From assembly GCA_949293415.1 (NCBI GenBank), contig CASFDK010000009.1:1-60475 (forward strand): DNA of 60,475 bases, in the 5' to 3' direction. The notes under the pieces are model-generated. The model saw nothing but the letters and a program-made list of their open reading frames with translations. It searched no databases and was not told where the DNA came from. The position numbers and the translations under genes were made by a program. Positions 56,383-60,475 of the stretch are shown piece after piece (positions within the stretch are counted from its first letter, which is position 1; every line of letters begins with the position of its first letter). The stretch is from an uncultured Verrucomicrobiota bacterium. GTDB lineage: Bacteria; Verrucomicrobiota; Verrucomicrobiia; Opitutales; Intestinicryptomonadaceae.

Positions 56383-57339
56383 ATGAAGGCATATCCGCTC
56401 GAAGACATCAAGGCACCCGCGTATCTCTACGTTGGGAACTCGGTGCTGTTTATCAAAGACAACATCAAGGTCCAGAAGACATCGACGCTTTTGGACGTTG
56501 CGGTTTCGCACAACATCAAGGCCGGCGACATTCTCACCGACCAAGCCGTAACAATCAAAGCCTCGCCCGTGGCGTTCTCGAACACCGACGCGCTTTTCAA
56601 GGAACTTTCGCTCGTCAAGGGCGCGAGAATTCCGAAAGTCGAAAACTGCGCGATTGTAGCGAGAGTTGCGTCGGGCAAGTGGGTGAAGTGGTCGTTTGCG
56701 CCCGCAATCCACGACACAATCGGCTCGATAACTTTCGGCGCGAATCTGCCGCTCGGCGAGCACGGCTGGACCGTCTACCCCGATCCGCTCAATCCGACAA
56801 CGCCGCTTGTTTCGGTTTCGGAACTGACCGCAGCCCCCACCGTCGGCAAGCTCGAAGACGCGGGGCAGTTTATGCTGCGCTGCCTTGCAATCTACGGCGA
56901 CGGCGAAGACAAAATCGAATTCGACACGGAGGGCGCGAGCATCGACATTTCGATTTCGACCGAGGACGCGCAGAACGACCGCCTGATAAAGTTCGGCAAA
57001 AACCTCACCGACATTTCGGTTTCGGCGAAGGCAAAACCGCGCAACATTTCGCTCGCAAAGTGGCAGTCTCTCACGGGCATTACGACGACCGACACAATCG
57101 GGCAGTTCAATGGCGTGGCGAGCTTCCCGAACCTCGTTCTTCGCGGCGCGAAAAAGGACGACGTTCTGTTCACGCTCGTCTCCGCCCGCGTGAAGGACCC
57201 GTCGGCGACGTTCTCACCGAAAGACGCTTTGATGGACGAGCTGACGTTCGAAGCCCACGGTGACGCGATGGGCGACAACAAGCTTACGATAGGCAAGGCC
57301 GCCGCCGACTTCGTCTTCGAGGAGGACGCGGGCGACTGA
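56383..57339 (+). CDS. tail-tube-like structural protein
   Basis: This 318-residue beta-rich protein is preceded by AAAGGAAAATCA. Features are VGNSVLFIKDNIKVQ, a middle region with GSITFGANLPLGEHGWTVYP, and SLTGITTTDTIGQFNG. Position suggests a tail tube or sheath-like protein, but no Mu counterpart is recognised. The TGA stop (57337-57339) is followed in frame by 23 sense codons rich in Ala and Val and a TAA at 57409, a possible readthrough extension. Confidence 0.6.
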   Translation: MKAYPLEDIKAPAYLYVGNSVLFIKDNIKVQKTSTLLDVAVSHNIKAGDILTDQAVTIKASPVAFSNTDALFKELSLVKGARIPKVENCAIVARVASGKWVKWSFAPAIHDTIGSITFGANLPLGEHGWTVYPDPLNPTTPLVSVSELTAAPTVGKLEDAGQFMLRCLAIYGDGEDKIEFDTEGASIDISISTEDAQNDRLIKFGKNLTDISVSAKAKPRNISLAKWQSLTGITTTDTIGQFNGVASFPNLVLRGAKKDDVLFTLVSARVKDPSATFSPKDALMDELTFEAHGDAMGDNKLTIGKAAADFVFEEDAGD

Positions 57340-57423
57340 CTGCCCGCCGTCGACGGGGCGGCCGTTGCCGTCGATTCGGCGGCGGTCGTGGTAAACCTCA
57401 AAGAATCCTAACCTGCATCGCAA

Positions 57424-57909
57424 ATGGCGGCATACCTTATATTTCAGCCCTACAACGCGGCGACTGCGGCGATTCTGGCGCGGACGGACGACGGGCAGAC
57501 CTGCACGGTCTCCGCCGCCGCGCCGAACGCGTCGAGAATTTCCGACGAAATCGGCGTGGTGGGCGCGGCGCGTCCGCGCAAGATTTTTCGCGGAGGCACG
57601 GTGTCGCTCGAAATCGCCGTCGGGCGCAGGTTCGGAAGCTATCAGGAGGCGGAGGAGTTCGCGCATTTGCACGCCAAGAAAATGCTCGCGGTAAAGGGAA
57701 CGGGAATCCTCCGCCTGAAAACTTCGCTCGGCACGGAGTTCGTCTACCGCGGCGCGTTCTTCGACGACTTTTCGCAGACAAACGCCGCGGGCGTGTGGCA
57801 GGAGACTTCCTACACGTTCAGCGTCGGCGAATGCGTAAGCGAATTCGCGCTGTCCGTACTCGAAAACCGCGTTTCCATCGGCGGGGTGGAAGTGCTCCTG
57901 TCTCTTTGA
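57424..57909 (+). CDS. hypothetical tail-region protein
   Basis: This 161-residue protein is mainly beta, with RKIFRGGTVSLEIAVGRRFGSYQEAEEFAHLHAKKMLAVKGTG (in order) and SYTFSVGECVSEFALSVLENRVSIGGVEVLLSL at the end. No family is recognised. It is co-directional with the tail genes and likely a virion component. Confidence 0.6.
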   Translation: MAAYLIFQPYNAATAAILARTDDGQTCTVSAAAPNASRISDEIGVVGAARPRKIFRGGTVSLEIAVGRRFGSYQEAEEFAHLHAKKMLAVKGTGILRLKTSLGTEFVYRGAFFDDFSQTNAAGVWQETSYTFSVGECVSEFALSVLENRVSIGGVEVLLSL

Positions 57910-57953
57910 AATTCCGCGCTTTTGAAAACAAGGAAAACTCAACAAACAAAACT

Positions 57954-58298
57954 ATGTCAGAAACCGAAACTACAACGCGAGATTTAAACGACTTCGCGGC
58001 GATAACGATCGGCGCAAACGACAATCTCATTTGTGGGCGCGGGCGGTTTACGGCGGCGGAACTAATCGCGCTCGCCGCCGAACAGCTTGCGCTAAACCAC
58101 GCAAAGACGCTTTGCGATGCGGTCGTAAAAAACTTCAACACGGGCGATGTCGTAGCGGGACGCTGCGCGATTTCGCCCACGACAAAACGGCTCTACGTCT
58201 ACTGCGCCGACAACCTGTGGCATGCGCTGATTCCTGTGAGTTCCGACGGAATCCAAATGCCCACAATCGAAGAAACGGGGGTTAAAAATGTACTGTAA
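57954..58298 (+). CDS. hypothetical tail-region protein
   Basis: This 114-residue protein is preceded by AAGGAAAACTC. The core AITIGANDNLICGRGRFTAAELIALAAEQLALNHAK and KRLYVYCADNLWHALIPV is compact with four Cys. There is no recognised family. It overlaps the next gene by 11 nt. The start at 57954 is chosen over a longer reading inside the previous gene. Confidence 0.6.
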   Translation: MSETETTTRDLNDFAAITIGANDNLICGRGRFTAAELIALAAEQLALNHAKTLCDAVVKNFNTGDVVAGRCAISPTTKRLYVYCADNLWHALIPVSSDGIQMPTIEETGVKNVL

Positions 58299-59010
58299 TT
58301 CTATAAAGCACAAAGTCTGGAACTGCATAAAAGTTCTTTTGTATAGTTCTTCGTTCTTCGTTTTTAGTTCTTCGTTGTCCGCGGCGCAATACAGGCCCTT
58401 GCCCGTCGACGGCGACTCCAAACTTGCGGCGGGCTCGAAATTCATCGCGGCAAACAACATCGTTTCGAGCGATGTGCTCTGCATCCGCGTTGATATGTTC
58501 CGCGGCGGCTGGGATGACGTCTCCCAAAGAAAAGCCTTCTACTGGTGGGAGGCCGAAATCAAGGTTTTAAGCAAGACGGGCGCGCTGCTCTACCACGTCT
58601 CGACCGTCTGGCGAGACCGTTCCTATCACGAAGATTTGGGAGTCGAAGACGACAAATGCAGAATCTTCTACTATCCGTCGGGGGCGAATGCAAACACGGG
58701 CATTTGCGCCAAGCCAAAAAAGGAGCTCAAACGCTCGGCGACGGGCAGCGGGGTTTCGATTTCGAAGTTCGAGGGGCTGACAGGCTCCGCTACGGGCGAT
58801 GCATACTATTCAAGGACGATTTCGATTTCGACAATCGAGTTCTTCCCGAACCTCGACGGCAAACTCAACGGCGTGTCGATTCGCGAAATCTTCCTCAACC
58901 CCGAGAACACGATTGTTGTCAGCCGCAAGAACTCGAACGAAATCGAGCGCGACTATTCAAACGGCAGCCGAATTTGGCGTGCCCCGATTATAACTTATTA
59001 CAGAAAGTGA
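58288..59010 (+). CDS. exported phage-encoded protein
   Basis: This 240-residue protein has a signal-peptide-like N-terminus (KVLLYSSSFFVFSSSLSAA). The hydrophobic part is encoded by the repeated TTCTTCG/TTCTTTT words seen at the small inverted-repeat elements, as if the signal had been built from a repeat. The mature part (AFYWWEAEIKVLSKTGALLYHVSTVWRD; CRIFYYPSGANANTGICAKP) has no recognised family. It is first of four consecutive exported-protein genes. Confidence 0.6.
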   Translation: MYCNSIKHKVWNCIKVLLYSSSFFVFSSSLSAAQYRPLPVDGDSKLAAGSKFIAANNIVSSDVLCIRVDMFRGGWDDVSQRKAFYWWEAEIKVLSKTGALLYHVSTVWRDRSYHEDLGVEDDKCRIFYYPSGANANTGICAKPKKELKRSATGSGVSISKFEGLTGSATGDAYYSRTISISTIEFFPNLDGKLNGVSIREIFLNPENTIVVSRKNSNEIERDYSNGSRIWRAPIITYYRK

Positions 59011-59015
59011 ATCGT

Positions 59016-59348
59016 ATGAAAAAAATCATCTTTGCAATATTGGCGGCTGTCGCCGCAAGCGCGGCGAATGCCGACGTTTCAAGCTACCGCGACATTCTCG
59101 CGACTCTCGAACTTGCGCGGTCGGCGAAAGCCGCAAAGCAGCTTGCGGCGCAGGCGGAAATGTACGCCTCGGTCGAAAGCTTCGCCGACTTGCGTTTGTG
59201 GTATCTGCGCAACACGCAACCCAAAATTTTCGTCGAAATCGAAACCGCAAGCGCGGCAACCGACATGGGCTACTTCCGCCTCGATTACAACGAGGCGGGC
59301 AAGCTCGGAAAGCTTCGAATGCTCCGCGAAGAGTTCGGCGTAAAGTGA
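59016..59348 (+). CDS. small exported phage-encoded protein
   Basis: This is a 110-residue protein with a clear signal peptide (MKKIIFAILAAVAASAANA). The mature 90 residues are helical (YRDILATLELARSAKAAKQLAAQAEMY) followed by a beta part. There is no family. It is 5 bp after the previous stop and oriented with the tail genes. Confidence 0.65.
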   Translation: MKKIIFAILAAVAASAANADVSSYRDILATLELARSAKAAKQLAAQAEMYASVESFADLRLWYLRNTQPKIFVEIETASAATDMGYFRLDYNEAGKLGKLRMLREEFGVK

Positions 59349-59378
59349 ATTTAAACCTCAAAAAAGGAAAGACCTAAA

Positions 59379-60092
59379 ATGAAAAAATACATCATCGCAA
59401 TCATCGCCCTTGCGTGCGCCGCAACGGGCTTCGCAAAGACAACCGACGAACTCTACAAGGAGTTTGCGGCAATCAAAAATTCGCCCGACAACTGGCGGCT
59501 CTGCACGGCTTGGACTGCCGAAAACCTCGCCGACCTCAAAGCCGCGTGGCAGCAGTACAAAACTTCGCCGTATATGCAGCCGTATTCGGTCTCGCGCGCG
59601 GAGCGCATTAAATCGGGCGAAGAGGCGTTCAGGGCGGGCTACGCAAAACGCGCAATGTTCGCCTACCTCTTCGCGAACCTCGGCGCGGACTTCGACGCAA
59701 GCGACGCGGTGAAGTTCTCGCTGCAACCCAACCGATTCAAGCAGTCGAATCCCTCGAAGTGGGCGGAGCTTGAACGCAACGGCTTCAAGAGCATCGACGG
59801 CATCGAAATCACCGCGCCCGAACGCCTGTTTGCGGGCTGGTCTACGCGCAACCTCGCCGTGGTCTACGAAAACCGCGCGGAGTTCGAAAGATGGAGCAAA
59901 AGCGGGCTTGAGGAAAACCTCGCGCAAATGCGCTCGTTCCTGCTGAAAGCCGAAGACCTCGACAAGGCGAAGGCCATCTGCGACGCGTACGAAAGCGCGA
60001 TGCTGCTCTGCGAATGCCCGAACGCGGACAAAATCCAGACCGTCGGCAAGGTGCTGACCGCGCGAATTGTTGACGCGAAAATCGCGAGGTAA
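59379..60092 (+). CDS. exported phage-encoded protein
   Basis: This is a 237-residue protein with signal peptide MKKYIIAIIALACAATGFA. The mature part is helical with many Trp and Tyr (PDNWRLCTAWTAENLADLKAAWQQY; FERWSKSGLEENLAQM). There is no recognised family. The ribosome site AAAGGAAAGACC precedes it. It is similar in design to its neighbours at 59016 and 60122. Confidence 0.65.
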   Translation: MKKYIIAIIALACAATGFAKTTDELYKEFAAIKNSPDNWRLCTAWTAENLADLKAAWQQYKTSPYMQPYSVSRAERIKSGEEAFRAGYAKRAMFAYLFANLGADFDASDAVKFSLQPNRFKQSNPSKWAELERNGFKSIDGIEITAPERLFAGWSTRNLAVVYENRAEFERWSKSGLEENLAQMRSFLLKAEDLDKAKAICDAYESAMLLCECPNADKIQTVGKVLTARIVDAKIAR

Positions 60093-60121
60093 ATTTCAAT
60101 CTCAAAAAAGAAAGAACCGAA

Positions 60122-60475
60122 ATGAAAAAAATCATCATAGCAACCCTTGCGCTCGTCTGCGGACTGGGCGCGTATGCTAAAACGCTTGCGGAGCTCAAAG
60201 CGGAGCTTCCCGCGTATTCGGACAACAATGAAGTACGCGCTGCTCGGCTGGCGTACATAAAGGAAAATGCCGCCGACTTCCTGCGCGAGTTCAACGCATG
60301 GTCGGGCACGAATGCCGCAAAGTTCTACGGCTTTGAAGAGCCGAACTCGCAAATGACGGAGGCGCAGAAAGCGGAAGCCGTCGAAATGCGCAATTTTTTC
60401 TATGGCGTTTACTGGGTGCTCGAGCCCGACTGCCCCGCGAACACCGGCTTGCGACTCGTTCCGCAACTCTACATC
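60122..60475 (+). CDS. exported phage-encoded protein (partial, runs off the window)
   Basis: The first 118 codons are visible. The signal peptide MKKIIIATLALVCGLGAYA is followed by LAELKAELPAYSDNNEVRAARLAYIKENAADFLREFNAWSG, in order, a helical region resembling in style the protein at 59379. The right end lies beyond the window. No family is recognised. Confidence 0.6.
   Translation, partial: MKKIIIATLALVCGLGAYAKTLAELKAELPAYSDNNEVRAARLAYIKENAADFLREFNAWSGTNAAKFYGFEEPNSQMTEAQKAEAVEMRNFFYGVYWVLEPDCPANTGLRLVPQLYI

Larger units (their letters stand above)
32935..60475. mobile_element. Mu-like transposable prophage (left end to window edge)
   Basis: MuA-like transposase, MuB-like ATPase, Gam-like protein, and the Mu-type head set (DUF3486-like small terminase, gp28-like large terminase, DUF935 portal, protease/scaffold) identify a Mu-like prophage. 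The left end must lie between the host terminator (to 32929) and about 33001. The right end is outside the window, so target-site duplication cannot be checked. Early genes run leftward and late genes rightward from a switch at 42.65 kb. Confidence 0.88.

Noticed and set aside
1..60475. CRISPR arrays
   Set aside because: No regularly spaced direct repeats with unique spacers; the repeats at 1.4-2.1 kb and 16.7-16.9 kb are palindromic units with homologous, not unique, intervening sequence.

Overview
The window looks like a chromosome segment of a GC-rich, Gram-negative member of the Verrucomicrobiota (probably class Opitutae, host-associated). The evidence is two exported proteins ending in VPEP-type PEP-CTERM anchors, an OprP-like porin, an AddAB-type nuclease pair, and the operon rluB-ribBA-ribH-nusB-ftsY-aroB-tatD-tcdA. 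No rRNA, tRNA, CRISPR array or reverse transcriptase was found. This assignment is inferred from gene content, not from a search.

Layout of the host part, 1-32.9 kb: (i) a PEP-CTERM repeat-rich surface protein, followed by 760 bp of degenerate repeats that include the tail of a lost PEP-CTERM gene; (ii) a NamZ/DUF1343 exported protein, divergent from a tightly packed housekeeping operon (3.5-10.7 kb) in which most start and stop codons overlap; (iii) a Prc/Tsp protease, a GH18 protein and a second PEP-CTERM protein whose 3' end carries the same repeat family; (iv) addA/addB-like recombination nucleases on the minus strand, a dispersed-repeat insertion, a porin, a decayed porin copy and transketolase; (v) a Wza-like exporter and a BY-kinase (Wzc-like) with an unusual Gly/Tyr-rich N-terminus, then a clan-A glycoside hydrolase with a large inserted domain.

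From about 32.9 kb to the right edge lies a Mu-like transposable prophage whose right end is outside the window. It is organised outwards from a central switch at 42.6-42.7 kb. A divergent repressor/Ner-like pair shares an ATAAAC-N2-GTTTAT operator. Leftward run the early genes: MuA-like transposase, MuB-like ATPase, Gam-like protein, cytosine methyltransferase, and an amidoligase with a small partner. Rightward run lysis, terminase, portal, protease/scaffold, capsid, an adenine methyltransferase with a C15 tract, a head-morphogenesis protein with a probable PBECR nuclease tail, tail genes and a run of exported proteins.

The observations most worth pursuing are: the PBECR-type nuclease tail followed by a compact, multi-hairpin element that also reads as a 50-codon ORF (54716-54877); a four-helix-bundle gene inserted antisense between two phage genes and bounded by a perfect 20-bp inverted repeat (55484-55910); the amidoligase plus 76-residue partner (33297-34446); the C15 tract in the adenine methyltransferase; the in-frame 23-codon extension behind the UGA of the tail-tube-like gene; and the covarying palindromic repeats behind the PEP-CTERM genes.
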